64,000 nucleotides of DNA from Siphonodentalium dalli (Eukaryota; Mollusca; Scaphopoda; Gadilida; Siphonodentaliidae). Position 1 is the first letter of the stretch; each line of letters begins with the position of its first letter. A program made the translations under genes and the position numbers. The stretch covers positions 79,585,980 through 79,649,979 of the forward strand of contig CP136063.1 in assembly GCA_032622095.1 (NCBI GenBank). Reading direction: 5' to 3'. Below the pieces are notes generated by a model that made no database searches, was not told where the DNA came from, and saw only the letters and a program-made list of their open reading frames with translations. Shown in pieces: positions 11,146 to 23,800 of the stretch.

Positions 11146-11375
11146 TTACTTTAGAGTTATCCATCTTCATCCGCGATTTGGTCCGAGACCGTCGGCTCGT
11201 CGACTTTTTACTGGGCCACTATTAAGTCTCGATGGTGAAAAATAATAGATTTCAAAAATCGATATCTAATAACTCTGAGCTTTGATATGTGGGTTCCTCG
11301 AATCGAATCAAATATGTTTTACCCCCCGAATCCAAATAAATAGTAAATGAGGGGCGCTTAATCGGATTATGCATC
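11146..11375. mobile_element. Partial copy of the TTAA/AGGTACTCAATCCGAT MITE family
   Basis: Only the right half is present: 'TTAGAGTTATCCATCTTCATC', 'AATCGATATCTAATAACTC', 'GTGGGTTCCTCG', 'GAATCAAATATGTTTTACC' and a decayed 'AATCGGATTATGCATCC'. The same order is seen at 40440-40667 and 19940-20227. Confidence 0.7.
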
Positions 11376-11751
11376 CTTAACACCTAATTTTGTTTTTTCC
11401 AAAACCTCAGATGGACTTGTTCACTTGGTATTATATCTCAGTGAAACATATTGGTTTCTCCTGCCCATATCTCACATCCGTATAACATTATCGCTTTTAT
11501 TGCTTAAAAATAGCGCTTAAACATTGTCTGTCATACTGTCGCACTACATAAATTTAATACAGAAATTATTTGAGCCACACACTGCAAACAGAGCTAACTC
11601 TTGTTGGTGGTAATAGCTATCACCAATATATATCACTACTGCATAGCTGTGGAGTCTGTATTTAAGCTAGAACTGGGTTGGTGATACAATAGTTTACAAG
11701 CGTGAATGCGTATGTACATATTATATTGCACATATCAGATAAAGAATAGAG
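11376..11751 (+). promoter_or_regulatory. Presumed promoter and 5'UTR of the HPGD-like gene
   Basis: This is the sequence directly before ATG 11752. The ATG context is 'AGAGATGG' (purine at -3, G at +4), a fair start context. 'ATATTATATTGC' about 40 bp upstream is TATA-like, but the transcription start cannot be placed from sequence. A 5' non-coding exon is possible. Confidence 0.3.
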
Positions 11752-11844
11752 ATGGACGTTCGAAATATGGTGGCGCTAATAACGGCCTCAGGTCAGGGCC
11801 TCGGAAAGGCATTCGCGGAAGCATTTCTCAAACAAGGTGGAAAG
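11752..11844 (+). CDS. HPGD-like exon 1 (residues 1-31)
   Basis: Encodes the first beta strand and the glycine-rich NAD loop: 'VALITASGQGLGKAFAEAF'. It ends in phase 0 at AAG|GTACGT. A TIR element inserts 5 bp after the GT (TSD from 11850), leaving the donor intact. Confidence 0.85.
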
Positions 11845-14800
11845 GTACGTACCACTATGGGCAGCCAAATTAACATATACTCAAATATTTTAAGATATCT
11901 CCAAATATTTGGAGATATATCTAATCATTTGAAGATATCTCTAAATATTTAGAGATATCTCTATTTTATTTTTTTTACTTTAAACATATTTTGTTTGTAT
12001 ATCGAATAATACAAAAGGGATTGGGGACAAGTTACAAAACTTACTTTGCCCCTCTCCCTGTTTACAATAATATTATTCATACAAAATGGCGAAGGAAAGA
12101 TTCAAAATCATATAAAGGTTAAACATATTTACATTTACAAATGAGTGGGTTCGGGGTTTGGGGTGGGAGGTGCCAAAACCGATTTGTGACTAATTTGCTT
12201 TTTGTGGCTATTCTGAAATGAGTTTGATTCTCCGAATTCGAATCGTTTAGTCGCTGTTATATATCGATGGACTATTTTGAAGAGCATTTAGTTTCTTCTA
12301 TTTGAGATATCGGGAATTCCGAGAAGTAAATCATTGATATGTGTAATTTTCAGTCCTTGTTGGTATAATTTTTGACACCTTTCCATTTGTTCGGTGCGAA
12401 ATAGGCGACACGCCCAGAGGTAGTGGTAAGTATCTTCTCATGGATTTCCACAATGGCATTGGGGGCTGTCAGGGATATAATTTTGGAACATATCGGAACG
12501 TAGGCTACTGCATTTGTTACGCAATTTGGCATGGGCAACATTAAGCGTTCTACGACCTCTATAGAAGTATGATGGTGGTTTTACTGTAGCATCTATTAAT
12601 TCGAGATAAAATTTGAAGTCTGCGATAGATTCGGCATCTGTTATTTATGTGGGTATGTCATTCCACGATTTTAAATTAAATAATATCTCTAGTTCATTTG
12701 GAGATATCTTCAAATCATTTGCAGATATCTCTAAATCGATTTGGAGAGCTCTTCAAATCATAACTTAATTATTTAGGACATCAATCCATTTGAAGATATC
12801 TCTAAATATTTTGAGATATCTGCAATTATTTAGAGATATCTCTAAATATTTGAAGATATCTCCAAATCATTTAGAGATATCTCTAAATATTTAGAGATAT
12901 CTTCAAATATTTAGAGATATATCCAAATATTTGAGTATATGTTAATTTGGCTGCCCATATACCACTGGCCATAGAGGGTCCGCGAACAGTAAAAGGTTTA
13001 CAAAATCAGTTTTAGAATAGGTCATAATAATCCACCAGCTCAATCACACTTGTCCGTGACACAACATTAGTCAAATCACTAAAAACTACTAAATATTATA
13101 TTGGTACTATGGACATGTGCTTAATTGCCGTTCAGAAAGAAAGCTACATTTCTGATTCATGAGTTAATTGAAGTGGTCAGATTCACATTTTATGTTGATT
13201 AGGGTACAAATCGTCTATGATATCCGAAACGTTGATTATATTATATATCCAGGACCCCGAAACGTTGATTATATTGTATATCCATGAACCCCGAAACGTT
13301 GATTATATTGTATATCCAGGAACCCGAAACGTTGATTATATTGTGTATCCAGGACCCCGAAACGTTGATTATATTGTATATCCATGAACCCCGAAACGTT
13401 GATTATATTGTATATCCAGGAACCACGAAACGTTGATTATATTGTATATCCAGGACCCCGAAACGTTGACTATATTGTATATCCAGGAACCACGAAACGT
13501 TGATTATAGTGTATATCCAGGAACCACGAAACGTTGACTATATTGTATATCCAGGAACCACGAAACGTTGATTATATTGTATATCCAGGAACCACGAAAC
13601 GTTGATTATATTGTATATCCAGGAACCCCGAAACGTTGATTATATTGTATATCCAGGACCCCGAAACGTTGATTATATTGTATATCCAGGAACCCCGAAA
13701 CGTTGATTATATTGTATATCCAGGACCCCGAAACGTTGATTATATTGTGTATCCAGGAACCCGAAACGTTGTTTATATTGTATATCCAGGAACCCCGAAA
13801 CGTTGATTATATTGTATATCCAGGAACCCGAAACGTTGATTATATTGTATATCCAGGAACCCGAAACGTTGATTATATTGTATATACAGGAACCCCGAAA
13901 CGTTGATTATATTGTGTATCCAGGAACCCGAAACGTTGATTATATTGTATATCGAGGACCCCGAAACGTTGATTTCGTGCAATATGTCTGAAACTTTGAT
14001 CAGGCTACCAGAGATAATTATGTCCTCGCTGTTGATTAGGGTACCAGAGATAATTATGTCCTCGCTATTGATTATAGGTTACCCAGAATGTCAAAACCAT
14101 TGATTCGCGGAGTATCCGGGATCTCCAACACGTTGGTTTGTGTGCACCAATGATATCTGAAACATCCATCACACGCGTCGATCAGGCTATACCCAGGGTA
14201 TCCGAAATGTCAACTTAAGCCGGGCGCACACGTCGCAACATTGTTGTACAACATTGTTGTATGTGTCATACAACATTGTTGTAAGCGTCCGCACACGCTA
14301 CAACAAAATGACACAACAAATGTTATACAACAATATTGTGACTAACCGCACACGGCGAATTTTTTGTGCAACAAGTCACGTGATAAAACGTCATCAAGTC
14401 ACGTGTTTGCTGCATACTAATTTCAGCTCTGGGTTTTTCCCCAATTTGATAGATGCGGAAAGCATGCACCAGGCTCGATTTTACCACGAATCTCTACCCT
14501 GGGCCTGGCTAACGCACGTTATATATATACACTGAACCGATTTTGACCAATTTAGTACTTTTTCATAGGATAGGTTATATGGAGTTATCATTATTAAACC
14601 TCCAGGCCATATATAATTTGGTTACTTTGTACCTCCTGTGTTATTGGGGTGGGGATATCAGGAGTTATTATTGTACCTCCTTTATTAAATTATATGGAGT
14701 GGTGGGTGAGGGCATAATATACGCCAAACATGGACCTTGTTTTTTGTTTTATTTGGACAGAGTTACTCTTTCGAGTGTTTATATATATATCTCATGTCAT

Positions 14801-17800
14801 TTCATTATTAATGGGAATTTTGGAAGGAGTGTGTACGCCGTGGACCTTGATTTCGAACCTTTGTTCATATTAACTTTTTTTTTAAATCGGCGCAGGCTTC
14901 GACCAATGATACATGACCGAGCGGAACAGGTTATTAGGTTCAAAATATGATGTTATTGTATTTACCAGCCGCTTGAGCGATAGCCAACTTCTGTGTTGAA
15001 TATATTGTTATTTTCACTTCTATGTCTTCAATAGTCTTGGTGAATTAACTTCCTATCCAAGGGAATGACACACCCACATCTTGAAAATTGTACAGGTCTG
15101 GGTGAATCAAAAATAAGTGGGATCACTGAGTCGTGGCGATATTGGATTCATCCAGCTCTGACCCATGGTTTCAGATATTCATCCAACTATGCCGTCCAGG
15201 TGTGTGGCTCTATAGGGCTCAGGTCAACTTCTTGAGCAGCATTTCCATATGTGGAAGTCATGAACAATGCATGACTTCTACACATAGAATACCACTCCAG
15301 AACCCGCGACCGATAGTACGGTACCAAAAGCACGGAACAGGTCATGATGGTTCCGATATGGACATGACTCGCATGAGTCAGAGACAGGGCATATTGATCG
15401 ACAATAGCCTGATCGGGCAATAATCGACTGATTGATCTTTCACAGCCATAACAGTTGCATAACAGATGTTGAAATCGCTCTCTAAAATATTTGTTATTTC
15501 TCAATCGGTATAATTTAACTATAAATTTTCATGGTAAACATCCATCAATTCTAGGTGTAAATAGGAATCGGCATATAATTTATAGTCAAGTTTGGCTATT
15601 ATAGATCAATGGCGGAATCGGTGCTGGTGGTTCAAAATCAAATTCAATCAGACAGAATTCAGATTTAGTCGATTATAATTTTCAGACCTGTACAGGCTGT
15701 AGACAGTGTAGTTTGTACAAATTACAATATTGTCAAGACATGGGACGTGGAACACCATTGGATAGAAAATGTATTCACCAAGACCTATATTATACAGTAG
15801 TCAGTACAGTAGATCTACTGGAGAACTGAACTGAAGTCTGAACATGTGAGTGTGAACAGGAGAATCATTCTCAGAATCAGATGCCATGTGCTGGTAAATA
15901 AAATAAAATCACATTTCGAACCCATGAACACTCCGCTCGGTCATACTATATAATTTCTCAATGTCTGCGCCTGTTTTGTTTGAAAGCATGCTTCAGTTTT
16001 CAATGTTTGTTCAGAATATCGACTGAAATAAATATCCAAGTGGGAGCCGCCATGTTTCTCTTCACCTTGTGATTTGAGGCTGTACGCCATAGACTAAAAA
16101 TAGAACGCTGTCCATCCATTGGCTACAACAAGCAACAAAATCAAAACAATTTGATCGCTCCCAAAAAAAAACGGGGCAGCGCACACGTCGCAACAATGTT
16201 GTACAACAATTTTGTACAACATTGTTGCGACGTGTGCGGTGGGCTTTAGGGTAACTATATGATCTCATAAACATTGATTATGGTATACAGTATATCTGAA
16301 AACGCCCATAACTCGAACAGTGTATGAACCTTTAACTCAGCTGAGCTTCTGATCAAGTATCGTTTTGCAGGTTGTTATGATCAGATTATGATGTATAATA
16401 TACCCAGAATCCCCTATTCGTTTATTGGGGTATATATTCAGTAAATGGCAGGGGGGTCTGGAAAAAAATTGGACATATAGGGCCCAAAAAGTTTTTTTCC
16501 GACCTCGAGGGACCCACCACCCCATTTTTGCAAAATAAATATTTTTTTCCTCCAAAATTTTGGGAACCCACCCCCCGTTTCTCATGTTTTTATCAAAATT
16601 TCAGAGGTTTTTTTTAGCCGTTCTTCAATAACTGTGTTAACTGCCTCACTAGTTGGTAAACACAAATCAGAAAAACGAAAAATATACTGTATATCCATGT
16701 GTTTCCTGGTGTTTTCAGTATCTAACAACAATATTAATTAAGCATTGTGTAGGTACACTATATGTCACAAATTGCCCTAGACCCCATTATAGCCTTAATA
16801 TATCGAGTGTGTTGTGTCTGACAGAGAACACTGGCCAGTGTAAATAGTGGTAAACAGGTCAGGGGTTCCACAATTATATGTGCATGATCAAAGAACTATT
16901 TAGTCTTGTCCAACGGGATGGGGTGGGGAGGGGGAATTGTTTTTGGTTATGTATACACATAGATATATGGTTATTATACTGCCCGATATTAATCGGCGGG
17001 CATATAGTTGACGTCTCGAGCCGTCTGTCCGTACAAACATGGCATAGGGCATCAAATATCACAACTGACTCTTGAGTTAAAATTCAAAATTTTGTACGGA
17101 CAGACGGCTCGAGACGTCAACTATATACCCGCCGACTAATATCGTGATTAAATAAATTTCAGTGCTAAAATGTTGTATCTCTGACCTTCAATAGAAAGCA
17201 ATGGATCCCGCACTTGGCGGAATGCCAGGAAGTGACCAGTTGGAAATAATGCTTTCTCACTCCTAGGTATGAACATCTTATTTCTAGGATAATTATTTGG
17301 TTATATTTACATACTAAGTGTTGTCATCACTAAATCCAGCATTCTGATTGGTCGGCGCCCACGTGGCTATTATAGTTGCAATTATTTCTCGGTGAATGCG
17401 CAACAGCTCATAACAACATCGATACGTCAGCTCATAAAAACATCGATACGTCATTTGGGTTTGGAAAGACGAACGCGTAATGTTTTGGGCGCATTTGGAT
17501 TCGCGCAGGATTGACTTAATAAATCGTCGGGTTTCAATTGTTCCTGTTAACTTTTGCCAAGGGTGCTGTGGGATATTTTGGGGTGGTTTTGTCACGATAC
17601 ACTTTTCGATTTAAATACATTTACAAAAGTGGCTTTTTCGCTAAATGTATATAAATATAAGGATTAACTGTCATGTGGACTGTTTTTATGGAGATGTAAC
17701 CGTGAGGTAAGTGGTCATAACTCACGGTTACATATCCATAAAAAACAGTCCACATCATGACAGTTAATCTTTATAAAATAACACAGAAAATGGCGTGAAT

Positions 17801-20800
17801 TGGGATTTTTGCACGTTTATATGATTAAAAAACACAAAAACCACTATAGCATGGAAAAAATGGAAACTTTTACACAAATTGTTCTATCACCAAAGTGTTT
17901 TTTCGTGATTACACCCTCTCGAAACTCGTCATATAATAGTATTTTTACACCAGCTATCATACCCGCTGTGTATACTATCTTGCACAACAGAATGAGAACA
18001 TGTGAACCTGGGGGGGGGGGGTCAAAACTTTAAACTCGATTTCCCACAAAAATGAAAATATGGAGATTGAACACTTTAGTTCTAAAACGACCGGAGTGGT
18101 GGTGAAGTTGGGAAGCCCACCTATAACCATCTAGTCTGATGTCCCCACATCTATCCAGGTTTGCTTGGTTGATATCAACGTAATTAAAGGGAAAGAAACC
18201 AGAGCCGAATTTATTGCCAACTATGGTGACGGAGCAGTCGAATTTATTGAATGTGACACCACGAAGACCGATAAGCTTGAAGGTTAGTAACATCATTTGT
18301 GTAGACAACTTTAGGTAAGTATGTGTGGAATATTCGTATGGCTTTACTCAATTTAATAAAAAAAATCCTAAGATTATCACAAACATATAACGAAGCATAA
18401 TCACGCTGCATGGTCATCCGTGTAACGAAGACTCGGATGAGTAACGGCGGACGCGACTCCCGCGTGATTGCATTAATTGCCTCTGGCTCCTCAAGAAAAA
18501 TGGCGTCTAAATGACTTTTAAAATATATACCTATAATGTTAGACAATGTTAGACAATATTAGTCTTAATATGTGGGTGCTAAATTTGTGCCAAATTATCC
18601 GCATTTAAGGTATATAGGTCAAAGTCAAAGTGTACGATAATCGTGAGATTGTACTTAAATTGACCCTAATATAGTATTACTGCGGCCAAATTTTAACAAA
18701 TAGTGATGTTAAGGCACCCCAAGGAAGCCTGTCATTGAAATATCAGCAATTCAACCACCGCCAAGCAACCAGTTTCAAGAAATCGGAATATTTTGCATTA
18801 GCAATTTAACGAGGACACATTATTAAGTAACGCTGGACGCGCTTCGGAAATCACATTTATTAACCGCGGGCGCGAATATTCCGATAAAGAATTTATTGCC
18901 TAATGCGAATTTAATGCCTAATGCGAACCGCCGCATGGCTAAAATTCATAATTATACGACAACGAGCATATATTGATTGGAAAATTATAAGCGAGAAGCA
19001 CTCATATTCGTAATGTTAATGGGGGATAAATCTGTTTTTGTCAATTATTATTTTCCGTTTTATAGCCATAAACCGGCAACTGAACCATAATTCGACGGTC
19101 CAGCTAAACCATATTTAATGAAGCTTGACCTTACGACGAATCCGTCTTTTCTTGACCGCGGTTTACATGGGTGGAGTTGCACATATTATCGATTGACGGC
19201 GTATCTATAAGGTGAGCTTGGCTGCTTGGTATTATCATGTCCCAAATGATTATTCTCACACCAGCGTACATGTGCTTGTTCGCTTGTGAGGGCGTGACAA
19301 TAATCACTCTAGTGGCCTGCTTGTGGTCCGCGTGGTAACTGATGGGTAGTTTGATTGCATGCTGATCGGCTGGGCACTTAACTACCATACACGCCCCTTA
19401 GACCCGGTTTGACTGGACCCCGGCCTGTATGATTAGTGTAAGATTAGTTAAGTTATACCTTTATCATAACCAGTGGGAAATTGAGAAAATTCCAAGGGGG
19501 TCGCAAATGAAACATTTTGGGTGCATGGGAATCAACAATTGGTCTGGTTGCAAGATGCGCATTTTGGAAATAAGAAGCGTGACAAGTCTTCACAAAGTAT
19601 ACACTTAAGCTCTCGCAAATTCGATAGATCCATAATGGAATAAACCAGGTCAATAATATAATAGAAATGAAACGTCGACATGAGTTTATTAAATATATAT
19701 GAACTATATAGAACATAATGAGAATACACTCCAGATTCTTTAAAGGTACTCAATCCGATAAAACTCATCTCAATTACTATTTCAATGGCTTCGGGGGTCA
19801 AAAATATTTGATTCGAGTCGAGGAAGTCACCCATCAAAGCTCAGATTTGTTAGATATCGATTTTAGAAATCTATATTATTTTTCATTATCGGGAATACTT
19901 TCTGGCCCAGAACACAGTCAAAATTGCGTTATTATTACCACTTGATTTTAGAGTTATCCATCCTTGTCTGTTTGAATAGTGTTTTGGTGTACACATCTCG
20001 AGCAGGTTACGAAATTGACGGCAATTATTAGTACTCATCTCGAGAAAATAACAAATTTCTAAAATCAATATCTAATAACTCTGAGCTTTGTTTGATGTGT
20101 TCCTCGACTCGAATCAAATATTTTTTACCCCCAAAGCCAAAGAAATAGTAATATATAGGACCCTCTGATCGGATTGTTGTTGTTGGAATCTGTTGAGATG
20201 GGGACCCTCTGTTCGGATTGAGTACCTTTAACTGCAAAAAAACAAACATATGCTATCATCTGAATCAGGAAAGTGACGACATGGGTTGGGTGTCTCACAC
20301 CTAAATGTGTTCTAATGTTTCAATACTTCATGCTTCGTTCATAATTAGTTGGAAGTTTCGCATAAAAAATATGTTGTTTTTTTTTTTAATTTGTTTATTG
20401 AGAATATAGAGAATAACACAGGAAGTGACAAAATGCATGCACGCAATCATTCTCTCAATCCAGGACATGGGAGAGCGTGACTCTTCCATGCCCTGGCCTA
20501 CTTTCTCACTTGACACACGTAATTATAAAATAGTTAAAGGCACATTTTGTGTTCAGAAATTTGTTGCATACATCTCTCAACTTAAAAGTAAGACGAAGCA
20601 GTGATACTAGATACTAGATAAAAAATATGTTGATATTGTTCTCATGCATAGTTTGCATGATTTTCAAACAGTATTTTCCCAGTAGGGAAACTAGTTGTCA
20701 GACCACACGTTACGCATTTTCCTGTTTTGACAGGGGACCCACCAATCCTGGAAAGCAAATTTGTTCCTGTCAGATCTGGGGCACCCACCGCTTCAACGCA

Positions 20801-23800
20801 AGTTTTTTTTCCAATGAAAATTGGGGACCAACCTTCAAAAGTTTGATGAAAATTTGTAAAAGTAGAAGAATAAGGCAGACAAAATAATAGTGTTAAATGG
20901 TTTATATAACCTTGCAGGTGAAATGTCGATCAACGGAAAGCCCCAGAAATCTCAGGAAATCACAAAACACCCGTTAATTAAACTTGTCAAATAAGGTTCA
21001 GCATCTAGACCCATATAGGCTACCCACAAGCTTTTCCCTCATGTGGTGAATAGTCCCAGCTACATGTATATATGACCAATGGTAGATAACCAATAATAAG
21101 TAGGTCCATGCAGTTTAAATTAATTGTTAGTATATAGTCATGTGTTGTCATCATGTGTATGTTGATCCGTGCACCTGGTTTCAATTTCATATTTCAGAAC
21201 TCATTCCGAAAACAATTGATCTTTTCGGCCGGGTGGATGTTGTGATTAACAATGCTGGAGTGATCTTCAACGACCACTCTGACTTAGAGATGTGCATAAA
21301 CGTCAACTTGGTAGGTGTCACAGTGAAGTGGAACCAGTGAATACTCCGCTGCAGTGATTTATATATAGGTTTATTCTCTCATCCAACATATATGGTACAG
21401 AGACAGAGCAGGTTGCAATAAACAATACCTATCCCCTGTCATGTGTGGATAACAATTTATAATAAATTCTCGACTGGTTAAGATTCATTCAGCAAAACTT
21501 TCACTGCAGACACTTCTCGAGAATTAAAAAAAATGGATCAGTCTATATGGGACACTCTACCCGTTACGTGTTTTGATAATAAAAACCCAAAATCCCTATC
21601 CAGTAACTGGACTAGAGACATCTTTCCAAACATACCGTTCATCGATAAAGTAAAACGCAATGCGGGAATGAGTAAACTCCGACGCGGGCAAAAATCTTGC
21701 CCGCGTCGGGGTTTACTCCGACACCTTGGATTGTCACATGCAATTATTGTCAATATTTTCCTAGTTAAATGCAGCAAATTCCAATGTGTATTAATGTAGA
21801 TTTAGTTTCCTAAACTATCTATATCAACGGAACGTTGACAACGTTGTCCAAATTTATCACCACACACTCATCCTGAAGTTGAAAACACAGAAAATTGAAA
21901 ATGGAAGCTTATTCTCACACATTTCGTTACTTAAAGGGGTACTGTACGCCAAATGTTGTTGTTGGTTTCTATAGTCTCCGAGTCGGAGAATAAGGTAACA
22001 ATTTTTCCATTATTTGAAAGTCTGTTGAGTACGAAGTCATGTTACGGATGACAAATTTACCGGAATGCAAAAATACAAATTGTCGTTGTTGAGTAATTTT
22101 TGTAAAGTTTTCAACCAAATGAATCAAATAAAAGTTATATTATATGTATACTAGTCCCATATAATCATTTAAGTTATTGTATCGTCGCTAGTCAGTGAGT
22201 GGCTTGAGTGTTCTCCCCGTATCATCATAATATGTTAAGCAATCGTGTGTGCGATCGGTTTAAAAATCCAGTATCCCTCAATTACTATTTTTGATTACGG
22301 TAATTCGTAATTTAATTGACGCCATTTTATGGCTCCAGTCAAAATTCAATTTATATCAAATTATTAACTTTTAAATTATTAAATTTTAAGATAGCCTATT
22401 AACCTGAGCGTTTACAGAATACATCTTCGACTCAAATTACTTATGTTTCTATATATTATCGATATTAGATCGTTGTTGTCACCGGAAATTTAATGAAAAT
22501 GGCGTACAGTACCCCTTTAATATTGAGCTTTATTCGATGAACTGTTAACATTTGGTTGAAGATGGTTTCATCACGCACCTCGTGGATCCGGAGTTGTGTC
22601 CGAAGAAAAACATTTAATAACAAAATATCCCTCAAAACAAACCTACCTGTTGTCTTCACTCGTGCCCGCAACGGGATTTTCTCGATATTTGCCCGCAGTG
22701 GGTTTATACCATTTAAGAAAACATATTCTTGAATGTATTAGCATTATTTGTCTTTATTATTAATACCATATAATATAATTGAAAAATTTATTGATGTGCA
22801 TGTACGTTTTGTATTGTTTGTATATATGTATATACGTTGTAGCATGTTGCAACTTCAATGTTTATTTTGCAAATAAAACAATTCAATTCAATTTAATCCA
22901 GCTGAGCTTCTGGTCGTGTATCGTTTTGCAGGTTGCTGTGATCAGATTCACGATGTTATCTCTGGAACACATGAAGAAATTTGGTGGAGGTGTTATTGTG
23001 AACATAGCGTCGGTAGCAGGTACACGTACGTGCATGTATAGTGTCACAGTGGTGTCATGTATATGTTACCAACTGACAGTGTAGAGTTCATATTTCAAGG
23101 AACGATACGCCAAGCCAAAACGTAAGAACAGGCTGTAATTTCAGTGATGTATAGCATCACGTTTAAAGGGCGGTGCTAAAAGTAAGAGGAATACTTTGCA
23201 CTTATGTTAGCGACACATATTTTCGACGTTTGTTGTCAGGCAGGACCATTAAAGGCACGGGCGGCGTTCGTTGCAGAAATATTTATATTTGTTCAAATCG
23301 CCATCAACAGAAAGAACACCAAAATATATACAGTTCCGCTCATATGCCAAACATAATAAGCGCGTAAACAGTATATTGTCGCCAAGACGTACGATGGTGT
23401 ACGTAAACAAGAGCCTGCTCGTGTTACATAAGTTGTGCTTTTGTTTACATAACACAGCGCGATTCTATTGGTTAATCACACAAAACTGATATAAACGCTC
23501 TTTATTATTTCCATATCTGGAAAACAGTAACAAATAACGCTCTTTATGTTTACCATATCCGGATCTAAACAAAAGCCAGGCAACGTAACGTTTTTTGTTT
23601 TTGTTTACATAACAAATGGGGGGGGGGGAATTGACAGTAACACACTGCATGTTTATGCCATATTTCTGATTGGCATACGAACAAAGTCTGTCTATATCTT
23701 ACTATTCCTTCTGTTTATGGCGGTTTTTGACGGAGGTGAATATTTTAACAACATACCCACCGCCAACACCGCCCGTATCTTTAAGCTCGGCAATGGCGTT

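Noticed and set aside
12350-12541. Minus-strand 63-codon frame as a gene
   Set aside because: It is out of frame with the LINE C-terminal block, which reads in another frame on the same strand.
13220-13976. CRISPR-like array
   Set aside because: The spacing looks regular, but the whole unit is conserved with no variable spacers, and the context is a eukaryotic intron. It is a minisatellite.
14543-14950. 135-codon frame inside the TTA-flanked element as a transposase
   Set aside because: No DDE or DNA-binding motif, unusual composition, and no supporting start or splice context.
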